Positions 20,514 to 30,830 of a stretch of 51,254 nt of DNA are shown piece after piece. The DNA comes from Parachlorella kessleri. Lineage: Eukaryota; Chlorophyta; Trebouxiophyceae; Chlorellales; Chlorellaceae. A model generated the notes under the pieces. It had not been told where the DNA came from. It was given only the letters and a program-made list of their open reading frames with translations, and ran no database searches. Numbering within the stretch: the first letter of the stretch is position 1; every line of letters begins with the position of its first letter. The DNA lies in NCBI GenBank assembly GCA_001598975.1, contig BBXU01000147.1, positions 1 through 51,254 of the forward strand. Reading direction: 5' to 3'. Both the position numbers and the translations under genes were made by a program.

Positions 20514-23023
20514 ATGCCCGCCGAGGCCAAAGTTGTCGGCATGGGCGGCTGCGGTGTGGACTACCTGGCGCAGGTGGCGGCCTTCCCCCAGCCAGACGCG
20601 AAGCTGAGGACCGAGCAACTAGAGGCAAGTCTGTGTCCAAGGATTCGGAAACAAGCTCTGGCTTGGGTAGATGCGTTCAGGCTGGCTGCGGGCGTGGCAT
20701 GGCAACGCCTTGTTTACAAATCTTGTGGACCGCCCTGGCACCCAGCACAACCTCAACCAGACATATCAACAGCTGGTGCAACCCGCGCAGGTGCAAGGCG
20801 GCGGCAACTGCGGCAACGCGCTCACAGCGGCAGCTAGGCTGGGCCTGAGCGCCTCCATCGTCAGCAAGATTGGCGGCGACAGCCTTGGGGACGGCATCGT
20901 GGCAGAGTTTCATGGGGATGCAGTCGGCACAGCACAGCTGCTGCGAGCGACAGGGGCACCCTCTCCCTTCACGTATATCATTGTGGACCGACAAGGCAAG
21001 TAGGGATGAAACATCTTGAGCCGGTAGGTGGGGCTGTAGGGCCGCTGGCTGCTTACTGTGTGCATGGGTGGCTACCTGGCGCCTTGCGGAAGGGAGGGGG
21101 GGGAGGGGCCTGGAAATGGGGCAGTGCATAAAGGGATTGTACATGAAACATACTCAAGACAATGCCGGCCATGATTTGTTCAGCGATCAAACCAGGCGCT
21201 TGGCTGCGCAGGCGGCACCCGCACATGCATTCATACACCCAGTGAGCCGTTCCGAGAGGAGGAGCTCACCCCGGAGTTGGCAGCGGCAGCGCTGGGCGGG
21301 GCCTCGCTCGTGTACTTTGATGGGAGGCTCACCGAGCCAGCTATCCAGCTAGCAGCAGCAGCCAAGGCAGCTGGTAGGTGTAGGCGGCTGGGCTTAGGGC
21401 ATGTCTAAGACAGGGTCTGCGGAAATGCATATGCCCGAGGTGCTGCCGTGAAGCCATGCGCTGGTGTGCGTTGCAAGGCCCTGGGATGTGAGGGATCTGG
21501 ACAGCGTGCGTCTGTGCTGCCAGCTCCATCAACCAAGCTTTGAAAGGTTGGCGCTGGGGGCAGAGCTACTTTGGCATGTGTGCTTGACGTCACTTGCACT
21601 ACAGGGGTGCCCATCCTGGTGGAGGGGGAGCGCCTGCGGCCACACATAGAGGAGCTGCTGCAGTATGCTGACTATGTAGTCACCTCGACTCACTTCCCCC
21701 AGGTGTGTGGCTCACGCGGTTGCTCTGGTGGGATTCTTTAGTGTTCTTCTCGTGCAGTGTCCCGGAGAAATGAGGGCAGGCTTGCTCCCTTGGAGCCGGC
21801 ATGCCGGACATCTCCCCTTGAACACGTCGTGATGTAGTTACACCCTAAGCTCTACCGCATGTTTATACTTGGACAGTACTATGTGCGCCGATTAGTAAGC
21901 CGGTTCGGGTTGGTTTGTCCATGGACACATGCATGTGATGCAGGAATGGACTGGCGAGGCATGCCTGGGTGATGCAATCCTCTCTACTTTCTACCAGCTG
22001 CCCAGAGCCAAGTGGATGGTGACCACGCTCGGCGCCCGTGGCAGCGTGCTGCTTGAGCGGCCAAGCTCCACAGCACCAGATGGCGTGGGGACCCCGGCCA
22101 AGGTTGCAACCCTGGAAGAGCTTATGCATGCTTCCCTGCCTACCAAGGCCCATGGGGGGGACGACCACAACCAGCAGCAGCAGCAGCAGCAGCCAGGGAT
22201 GGGGCCGGCTGCACCGACTGGGAACGGCTCCACCTCTGGTCCTGGCGCAAGTGAGCGGCCCCTGCCCACCAGCCCTGACAGCATGCGCCCGGCCTGCACC
22301 AGTCGAAGCGGAGTGCAGATCTGGGACGGCAGTGTCTTTGAGCACAAGCCCTGCCGGCTGCGGTTGCGGAGGGGCGGTGCCCTGGGCAGCGGCGGCGGTC
22401 AGGAGCTGGCAGCGCGCAGAGCAGCAGCGGCACAGGCGGCGGCAGCGGCAAACGCTGATGCTGGCAGGGCTGGGCGCTATGCTGGGAATAGCAGTATGGC
22501 AGGGGTGGCAGCAGAGGAGCTGGTGGCTAGGGTACTGCTGGCAGAGGCTGCCAAGCTTCCTGGGGTGAGTGATAGCAAGGTTGGGCAGGTCACCACCAGC
22601 CTGCTAAACACAGACAAGCACGCGCCAGCGCAGAACCGCCGACAAGCATCCACACCGCTAGCGCTGGCCAGGATGCGATCCAACACACAAGTTCTTCCGT
22701 GCTGACAAGATGCAAATTTGACTGGCGCACGGCATCAGCCCAGCCCCCCACCCCCCATCCACACGCACCTTCGGGCCTTCAGCACACCATGAGCACCCAT
22801 GCAAGCGCCGCATCCTCTGCATGGAACACTGCAGGGAGCCGTGCTGGACACCACGGGTGCTGGAGACTCCTTCATCGGCTCGCTGCTGTACAGCCTCGCC
22901 ACGCGGCAGCCCCTGAAGGAGGCGCTCAGGCTGGCAGCTGTGGTGGCGGCCTGCAACTGCACAGCCCTAGGCGCCAGGGCGGGGCTGCCACGCCGGCAGG
23001 ACCTCCGCAGTGACCTCCTGTGA
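20514..23023 (+). CDS. pfkB/ribokinase-family kinase (Arabidopsis At1g06730 type)
   Basis: ATP-dependent carbohydrate or nucleoside kinase of the pfkB family; the substrate of this plant subgroup cannot be read from sequence. Exons 20514-20624, 20791-20995, 21212-21373, 21605-21702, 21944-22564 and 22835-23023 keep phase and give 461 residues. Visible features are GMGGCGVDYLAQVAAFP (N-terminal sheet), the glycine-rich QGGGNCGNALTAAARLGL (pfkB signature 1) and SPFTYIIVDRQ. Next come TRTCIHTP and VPILVEGERLRPHIEELL, YADYVVTSTHFPQ, and the anion-hole/catalytic motif DTTGAGDSF with D at about residue 410. The order matches At1g06730 throughout. Exon 5 carries a long low-complexity insert (22100-22480, with a poly-Gln run). 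Introns 1 and 2 use GC donors (AG|GCAAGT). The ATG at 20514 is the first in frame; a targeting peptide on an unseen upstream exon is likely. Confidence 0.9.
20625..20790 (+). other. GC-AG intron 1 of the pfkB kinase gene
   Basis: The donor reads GAG|GCAAGT and the acceptor CGCGCAG. The join LRTEQLE/VQGGGN is in phase and matches the family. The nearby GT (GCAA|GTCTGT) would shift the frame. Confidence 0.8.
20996..21211 (+). other. GC-AG intron 2 of the pfkB kinase gene
   Basis: The donor reads AAG|GCAAGT and the acceptor TGCGCAG. The join gives VDRQGGTRTCIHTP, as in plant relatives. The alternative GT two codons on (AA|GTAGGG) breaks the frame. Confidence 0.8.
22177..22195 (+). repeat. CAG microsatellite inside the pfkB coding exon
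   Basis: A short CAG run in exon 5 encodes seven consecutive Gln within the low-complexity insert. Confidence 0.8.
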
Positions 23024-23775
23024 CGGCGGCAGCGCTGCACAGCTTGCCTCCCCTGCTGGCCGTCTTCTCATTTCATTGGTGGAGACGGCAGGATGGTGTG
23101 AGCAAAGCCGGTTATATATTATAATAGCCGGTAGCTGGCGGTGTTGGATGCCAGGGATGCTCTCATGCCTTGCTTGGCTGCAATTGCCTGTCCATCATTG
23201 CTGTCTATCCGAAGGGCTTGACCCCACTATGGTCTACATGGCCAAGCCACATGGATTACACATCCTGAGCACCTCAACCACGCTCCTCATTACGATCCCA
23301 AGGTCACTTTGACCTGACGCGTCACAAATTAAGGGTAAGCCTGATAGGACTTGGCACCAGCACTGCCCTCCGATCCTCAAGTAATTGCTAAGCTACTGAT
23401 GGCAAGATAGCAATGCAGGCAGGGAACCAGAAAGCAGCGGAAACAGACAGACCTGGCAAACAAGACAGGGCCAGAGCAGCCATTGAGAGCAGACTGCTTC
23501 CAACGGCATACCAAGCTAGTGTGGGGTGCTTATAGTATCCTGCTACATGCAACCATAGGCAAGGAAACATGCTGCACTGGTATTCACCAACACATCCAGC
23601 GTACAAGGCCCCTTGCCAACACAAGAGCCTATATATTTGCGAAAATGACGCGCGCGCAAACCAAGCACATTACATGATGCAGCGCGCCGCACGTCTGACT
23701 AGCACTTTCGGGTCAGATCTGAGGCTCCTGGCTGCATGCCCTCTCGCAGCCAGCAAGCCGGGCAGGCTCACTCGC
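23024..23775. other. Convergent 3' region between pfkB and BSL phosphatase
   Basis: About 750 bp with no gene seen. It holds the two 3' UTRs. A TTACA (TGTAA on the minus strand) at 23670-23674 suits the BSL gene. An imperfect AT-rich hairpin with CCGG ends lies near 23109-23132. No TGTAA was found close to the pfkB stop. Confidence 0.5.
23670..23674 (-). promoter_or_regulatory. Polyadenylation signal TGTAA (BSL phosphatase gene)
   Basis: TTACA on the plus strand, so TGTAA in the sense of the gene, about 100 bp past the stop. Confidence 0.5.
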
Positions 23776-26700
23776 TCACTCAAAGAACGCAAGGCTGTTC
23801 TGTGGGTTGCCGGGCCTCCCACGTGGCGGTGTCGGGGGCCGCTCCTCATTCACAGCCTGCATGGCCATCACACACACCAATACGCAAAGTGAGGCAAGAC
23901 CCAAAGTGCGATTCGCCTCTCACTGTCTGCTCGCGCCACCCGCCCCCTTACCACCCTCCCTGCAGTTGTGCACACGAGCATGTGGGTACCTGCTTGGCTT
24001 CCAGCTTTCCAACCCTGCCACCCAAGCCACACATAGTATCCGACCGCGCAAACAACAAAATCCGCTCAGTAGCAGCTTGTTCCAGCGCCACTTCAGTCGC
24101 CACTCCACGGCCCCGCACTTGCCTGCATCCAGGTGTCGCCCGCCGAGGGGTGGGGCGTGGGTGGGTCCTCCTCGATTTCGTCGCTGTTGCGCGAGGGGCT
24201 GCCGGGGGTGCGAGGCGTGGAGGGCGGCAGGGGGTGGATCAGCTTGGGCACCATCACCTGCGGCACAGCCCAGGCCAGCATGCATTTTGGCTCAGGCGCA
24301 CAGCTTATACGTGCGCACGGGGAAGCCCACGGAGGATACGTGGCACCGGGTAGCTTGCAGGCACTGTACCTGCCCTGTACCTTCCCCAGCCGGGTCAGGA
24401 GTGCCCAGGCAAGAAAATGCACTCTTGACAGGGGAGGGCGGCACGTCAGGTTCTGAAGAGGTCACTCTTCATGAAAGAAAACCAAAGGTAATCGCCAACA
24501 GGCAAGCAAGGAGGCTCACCAGGTCCCTGCCCAGCACCAGTATGGCGCCCGCGTTGTTGGCGGTGCCGCAGTAGTTGGTGGCGGAGAAGAGCGTGATGAG
24601 GTGGCCCTGGGCAAAGCGCTCAAAGCCGTCCATCACACACTCGTGCGCGCGCACGATCATCTGCAGGTCGTTGCTCTGCAGGGCACCCAAGCAGCAGGTG
24701 GAAGGGGCGGCGTCAGTCAATGGACACGATGGCAAACCCACGAGGATGTATGACTTCAGGCCAACAGAGGAACGTAGCGACCCCAGGACCTTCATCTACT
24801 TGCACAAGGAGGCGGGCATGCACGAGATGAATACGTTCAAGTGCCAGATGCACCCGCGGGACCGCAACAAACTGAACTTCCACACGTTGATGAGACTCAC
24901 TCTGCAAAAGTCCATGACTCGGTCCGGCCCAAAGGTCACCAGGCCAGGCCCGCGGGGGCTCGGCTGCACACCCTCCACAGCGTCATTGGTCGTCGGGTCT
25001 GCAGGCAGGCAAGCAGGCAGGCAACCCAGCAGTGTGGGAAGCCTGGTCTACCCGAAGGGTACCTGACCCACAGCGTGCTTCACCACTATGTGAATGTCCC
25101 ACCTCCCTCGTTTGCCCTGTTTACGGCCCTGAAGGGCAGCACACCACCCCAAAGAACACACGAGGCCCACCAGCAGGCTCTACTACAAACCCTTGGTCAC
25201 TGGCTCTTCCCGGGTCCACAGCCTCACCAGCCCCCTGCTCCAACAGCATAGACTGTATGTCCGTCACTACCCACCCACCCACCCAAGGTCTTCAGCACCC
25301 TACCTGACCAGAGTAGGTCCATGAGCACGATGCCCCCCTCCTCCATCGTCACCGGCCGCGCAATCTCCTCTATCTGCTCGATGGTGTTGATGCTGCGGCC
25401 GATGCCTGTAACCAACATTGCCAGCCTATCAACCAGTGCTACTGCGATACTGGCGCTTTTAGTACGCCTGTGTGGTGGCACCCCAAGCCTCGGGACATGG
25501 CCACGAACTCTGCTGGAGCTCCAGCTCAGCAACTCAATCTCTCACAAAACAGTACTCAGGGAGTGTGTCTAGGTGCCAAGCAACACAACGCAGTCAGACA
25601 CAAGAAGCCACAGCTCCTGCAACAATACCTCAGCTACACCGCCTCACCTCCATGCATGCACAGCACTTTGTTCTCAATCAGCGCAGCCAGTGGCAGCCAG
25701 TTGAAGAGCTGGTTCAGCCGGTTCCAGGCCTTGATGCCCTGGGCATCCCCCAACCGCTCCAGGCACTCCAGCCGGAACCCAAACAAGGCATTGATGTCGG
25801 CAGCCTGCAGTGTGCGACAATGTTATTAGCATGAGTGGTAGGTAGTGCGAACAGGGAGTAAAGCTGGGTAGGAGTGGACTGGACTGGACACTGTTATGTC
25901 ATATCCGTCGCATACCAGTGTTGTGGCACCAGGCCACATTGAAGATCCTACACTAGCAAGTCCTGCTTGGGACAGCTTTGTCAAGGCGATGTCTCCCAAC
26001 GACTAGAGATAGCTACCTGCCCATATGAGTTAATGACTTAGGCATGAAACCAATCAAGCAAAGCTTGCCCATACGGTCTCCACTCGGTCTACACTAAGTG
26101 GGAGTCAGTACTCCGTGGAAAAAATGTATCCGCTCCCTTCAGATCTGGAATGCTATGGGACTATGGAAGCCCCAGTACCAAGCCTTCGCGGTGCCACGAC
26201 TTGCGGCACATAGAACGCACCTCGTGGTTGCCGCGGATGAGGTGCACGTGCGCAGGGTACTCAATCTTGAGTGCCAGGAGCAGGCAGATGGTCTCCAGAG
26301 AGTGCGCCCCCCGATCCACGTAGTCGCCCAAGAACTGTTACAGCAGCGGGGCAGCAGGCTGGCTGACCATCAATATATAACTTGGTAGCTGTGCCTGTCC
26401 CTCCTTCTTGAGGTGCTTCTCCCGCTTGATAGAGCCTGACAACCACAAAAATTTGCCAGTACCCTGGCAGATTGAACAGTAGCTCGTGTTTCTCCCATGC
26501 CCAAAATGCACATGCTGCCACACCCTGCATTGCCGCCCTATGGGAGTGTCACCACGACCGAACAAGGTTTAATTTCCTGGCAACAGCCCCGCCCTCAGCT
26601 CACCAGGTAGTCAATGTATGTAATGTCGCCCGCTGTGGAGGGCGTCCCATACTCCTCAAACAGCCGCATCAGGTCCCCAAACTGGCCATGCAGATCACCA

Positions 26701-29700
26701 AAGATCTTGACGGGGGCTGCACAAGATAGGGACAAAGGGTTTAGCAAAGAACAACCCACGCCACGCTCTACACCCACAAGCAACCAACAGAGGGCTGCCT
26801 AACGGCTGTAGCTGCCACAGCAGTACAGCCCCTTGATGACGTGCGGGCCATGCAGGGTGCAAGACGTGGACTCAATCCTAGGTTAGCTCACGGGTGCAGA
26901 GACCTGCACCCCCCATACCCCCCCCTTGTCCCCTCAGACCCCCCAGCGTCCTCTCGGACCAGATCCGAGCCTTAAACGCAGTGCAGGATAGGGCCAGCGC
27001 TGCAGCGTGGTCCAAACTGGACACGCTCTTTCTCCCCTTCAGCTCCCGACTATGACAACCCCCCCCCCCCTCTCACCTCTGAGCTTGAGCACGGAGGGGT
27101 CCCGCTGGAACAGCTTCTCTGCCTGGTCACAGAGCTGGCAGATCTGGTCAAAGTTGAAGATGAAGTCGCGGTTCTCGGGGGGCCGCCAGTGCCGCGGGTT
27201 GAGGAACTCCCGGAGCACCATCTTGTGGATGCCCTGCACCCAGGCGCAGGCCAACGGTGTGTTGATTCTGCCATTCTTGAAACACCACGATGTTGCAAGG
27301 CGACCAAAGGCTTCACACAGCCGTGCACACCCCTGCAGGGCTGCAGGCCTGTTGAATAGCCTGCCGTTGCAATTAACCAACGCGAGGCAGAGGTAGCCGG
27401 TGACCTTGGTAGGCAGGCTTGTTCAAATCCAAAGCAGCAAGGCACAGCAGCCTGACACGTCCAGCCAATTTGAAGGGCCGGGATCCCGCGGGAACCTAGA
27501 ACCCATCACCCACCGGCTCTGAGTAGGACCGCTGGAACATGGGCGTCTTGCGCGCGGTCACGCTGCCTGGCTCGGGCCCACTGCTGCCGACGCCCATGCT
27601 GACGCGCCGGCTCTCATTCTCAAACTGGTCTATGGACAGCTGGCGCACCAGCCCCCGCATCTGGCCCTGGACGTCCTGAGCCACTACCACAGCCCGGTGG
27701 TACAGGCGCACATCGGGCGTGGGCATGTCCCTGGCTGCTGGGAACTCCTTGCGGCGCTGCGCTAGCGTGACAGACTTGGGACTTTCAGAGCCGAGCTTGC
27801 CCTGCAAACAAGCAAGCCTTGTAGCCGTTCGTATGGCAGGACGTCTAACCTGCCTTGCACTTCCCATTTAGCAACCAAGCGTACAATGTTCACCTCATCC
27901 ACATCCCACCACCCAGGACATTGACCGGCCCACCACCCAAATGTCTAAGGCAACGCAACCCCGTCAAGATGTTACAAGGAGGCCAGCAGAGTAAGCACGC
28001 CGGCCAGCCTACGCGCCAAGGCGGTGTGCCCAACGGTGGGCTGGCCGGTGCCCAACCAAGTGCTGGGCAGCTCCCGGCCGGCCCACCTTGGCTGGCTGCC
28101 CGTGTCTATCCCCCTGATCCTCGTCTAGTTCAGATAAGTCATCCACTTGTCTCACCCGCCGCATGCTCAGCGCCGCTGCTGCCGCCGCCTCCTCTGCTGC
28201 TGCTGTCGCCAACGCTGCTGCGGCCTCGCTGCCGTGCACGGCGTTCAGCCACTGCTGCCTGCACACGGGAACGCATGCCAAAACTTCATCACCACCCCGT
28301 TAACTGCCATTTTCTAGTCTGCTAGATAAGGTTGCTAACCCTGCCAACAATGTTTACCAGTAAGTACCATTTGGTGTGGGCAGGCTGGCTCGCCAGGCAA
28401 CTCTGCTTCACCCACTTGGCCCGCAACCCTCCACTTTGCCTTCAGCATCTCACCACCAAAACCCACAGCAGCACCAGCAGCCTTCCCCACAACAGCCACT
28501 CCCTCACCAGGCGGGCGAGCGAGGGTCGCAGATGGACAGCTCTGTGCCGCTGCTGTCATCAGCCAGCAGCAGGTCATCCAGCAGCGTGCTGCCCTTGAGC
28601 CCGCCGTGCACAAACACGTAGGGCCCCACCGCCGCCATGGCATGCCGGCAGCGCCGCATGAGCTCGTCAGCGGGGTTGTCCGCCGGCCCCTTGACCCACT
28701 GCCCCGCGGACGTGTCCAGTACAACCACCGCTGACTCTGTGTCAACCATGCGGCCGCCGCCAACTGCACCGCCAAAGATGTGCAGCCGCGCGCCCACAAA
28801 CACCGCCCCGTGCTGGTAGCGTGGGGCTGGCATGCTGCCCGGCGCGGCTGCCCACTCCCAGCGCCCGTCTCGATGCCTGGCGAGGCCGTAGGCATCGCCT
28901 AGGGGCACGCCGCTGATGTCGCGCCCGCCGCTGAGCAGCAGCAGGCCGTCAGAGCGGACAGCCGCCGCAGCATACATCCTGCAGCACGGGCAGCACATGA
29001 TGGAGGCAGATTTGACATCCAAGTATAGCCATTGGTGCCCTCGACATACTAGCATTGGCTGCATCGACAAGCGCATACACTGACGCTTGGGAACCACACA
29101 GCTTGCAGCCCAACCCTGTTGAACCCAACACTTCAGCACCACCAGCAGCAGCATGTCTTGACACCCAGCGGCCATTCCGCCAACTGCACCTGGGTGGTGG
29201 CTGCTCCCCAGAGTCGGTGATCTTCCGCCACTGGTAGGGCTTCTCTGAGGTATCCAGCGCCCATGCATCATTCATTGTCTGCTTGCCGTCATTCCCGCCC
29301 ACCGCAACCAGGAAACGGTTGGCAACCAACGCTAGCGTGTGCGCATATCGCGCCGAGGGGCCAGCACCCGACACCATGACCCTGCATGCAGTCATGACTT
29401 AATCTGGCGTCCTCAAACTTAACGAGGATGGCTTAATCAAAGGGCAGGCCCTACTTGCCCACACCACTGGAAAATGCAGCAGAACCCCGCTGCTCTGCTG
29501 ACCGCCTGGCAGGAAGGACGCAGAATATGTACCCAGCAATGATGGGACAGCGAGTTTAGCTGCCCACCTGTGCCAGCGTGGCTTCTCAAAGTCCGTGAAA
29601 TCTAAAACATGCAAGTCCTCTGATGCCAGCCCTGCAGGGCCGATGCCTCCCTGCAAGCAGTCACAAACTTGCATGGCTTCGTGCTCGGCAAACCCAGGGC

Positions 29701-30492
29701 AGCGGTGGGCCCGGTAGCACAGCTGAGCTTGGTGAAGGTGAGATTAGTAGGTGCATTACCCCTCTTACCTGTATGACCACCATGTTCCCCACTGCAGCTG
29801 CTGCGTGGGCTGCCCTGGGTGACGGGGGCTCTCCCTGCGGGGTGACCTTCTCCCACCGCCCAGTCCGCACATCCATGATGTTGACATCATTGGTAGCACC
29901 AGCTAGGCGGATGCCTGCAGAGCAGAATTTATACGCGGGAGCTCACGCCCCACCCAGCCTAAACGCCGGTTCCAAGAGTTCCAGTACAGTCGCGTTTCTA
30001 CATAGCAGCAAGCAGCCTTCAAGACTTCACTTGCCTGCGGGGCTGCTAGCTGGGCCGGGCGAGGCCGGCGGCTCAGAACCCTTAGACTGCCCTTCCAGGG
30101 CAGTGGCCCCACCTGCAGCGGACACCCCACTAACCTGTGAGCAGGCACAGCATCACCAGTGTTGGGTGGTGAGCTGTCAGCAGCCTCAAACCAGGGTTGT
30201 ACGAGTGGGCTCCGCTTACCGAAGAGGACGAGCTTAGCGGAGCTTAGGTCGCCATCAGGGCCGGCAATAGCTGTCAGCGTGTGGCCGCACCTGAGCGGCA
30301 GCCAGGTAAGCCGGCATGATCAGTCGCGCTCGACAACGCGCCACAGAACGAAGTTAGCACATGGTCATCAGGGAGCACAAATCACCTAGGACCGGGGACT
30401 TGGGTGCCTATGAGTGGAAATGGACGAGGCATCGTAACAGGAAGGGGTGGGCCCTCCGGTTCGACTGCCGAGGTGGTGGCTATTGGCTCCAT
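23776..30492 (-). CDS. BSL: BSU1-like Ser/Thr protein phosphatase with Kelch repeats (PPKL/BSL)
   Basis: Kelch-repeat PP1-like phosphatase; in land plants the family acts in brassinosteroid signalling (BIN2 dephosphorylation), while the algal role is open. Exons on the minus strand: 30492-30386, 30290-30220, 29914-29769, 29650-29568, 29381-29190, 28978-28508, 28258-28087, 27801-27514, 27233-27077, 26716-26604, 26334-26221, 25804-25648, 25405-25304, 24998-24901, 24675-24520, 24257-24123 and 23856-23776. They give 880 residues (BSL1 is about 881). The N-terminal half has Kelch blades ([50 protein letters not shown]). The linker has [11 protein letters not shown] and [17 protein letters not shown]. 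The phosphatase has all metal and catalytic motifs: GDLHGQ ~569, GDYVDRG ~603, GNHE ~635, RAHE ~766, and [10 protein letters not shown]. The tail [10 protein letters not shown] is family-typical. Start [10 protein letters not shown] is the only ATG in the first exon before the Kelch region that keeps phase. Intron 16 has a GC donor. Confidence 0.96.
23857..24122 (-). other. GC-AG last intron of the BSL gene
   Basis: The donor reads CAG|GCAAGT after DTWMQ, with acceptor GCCATGCAG before [10 protein letters not shown]. Phase 0 is needed; the GT four bases on would give phase 1 and lose the conserved tail. Confidence 0.75.
25824..25856. repeat. Dispersed 33-bp repeat copy B
   Basis: In a 416-bp BSL intron. 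It matches 13355-13387 at 29 of 33 positions, and all four differences are transitions. Confidence 0.65.
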
Positions 30493-30830
30493 GTTGAACA
30501 ACCGCTGCTAAAGAGCACCTGGCAAACTGCAATGCGCTGATCAACACGCACACCAGGGCTCGTGCGCACAGTGTATGCCCATCTTAGCAGGCAGCAAGCG
30601 ATCAGACAGGGGAAAGAGGTACACAGCGCTCCAACATGCTGTGTTCCAAGAAGCATTTGGGAGTTCCCGCCAGTTTTGAGTTTTCACAACAATTGGGGTC
30701 TTCGTCTTTCGTAGCTTTGAGTATTGAGTTCATATCTGTCGGTGCTCTGCTGAGGCAGCCGCTGGAAAGGGATGTGACTCACTGAGGAAGAGGGTGCCCA
30801 GTAGGGCCTTGGACACGCGCGCAACCCAAG
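30493..30830. promoter_or_regulatory. Divergent promoter region, BSL / KIF6
   Basis: The 338 bp between the BSL start (minus) and the KIF6 start (plus) must hold both 5' UTRs and promoters. I see no clear TATA box or named element. Confidence 0.5.

Noticed and set aside
20211..20618. Minus-strand 135-codon frame across the pfkB first exon
   Set aside because: It is the antisense of a conserved coding exon, with no supporting splice sites or family.
22177..22195. CRISPR-like or satellite array
   Set aside because: Simple CAG microsatellite coding for Gln; no spacers.
27413..27432. tRNA-like T-loop sequence (GTTCAAATCC)
   Set aside because: No matching T-stem, anticodon arm or acceptor stem around it; it lies in a BSL intron.
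27050..27445. Alternative long frames over BSL phosphatase exons
   Set aside because: Shadows of the GC-rich coding frame; only one frame carries the phosphatase motifs.
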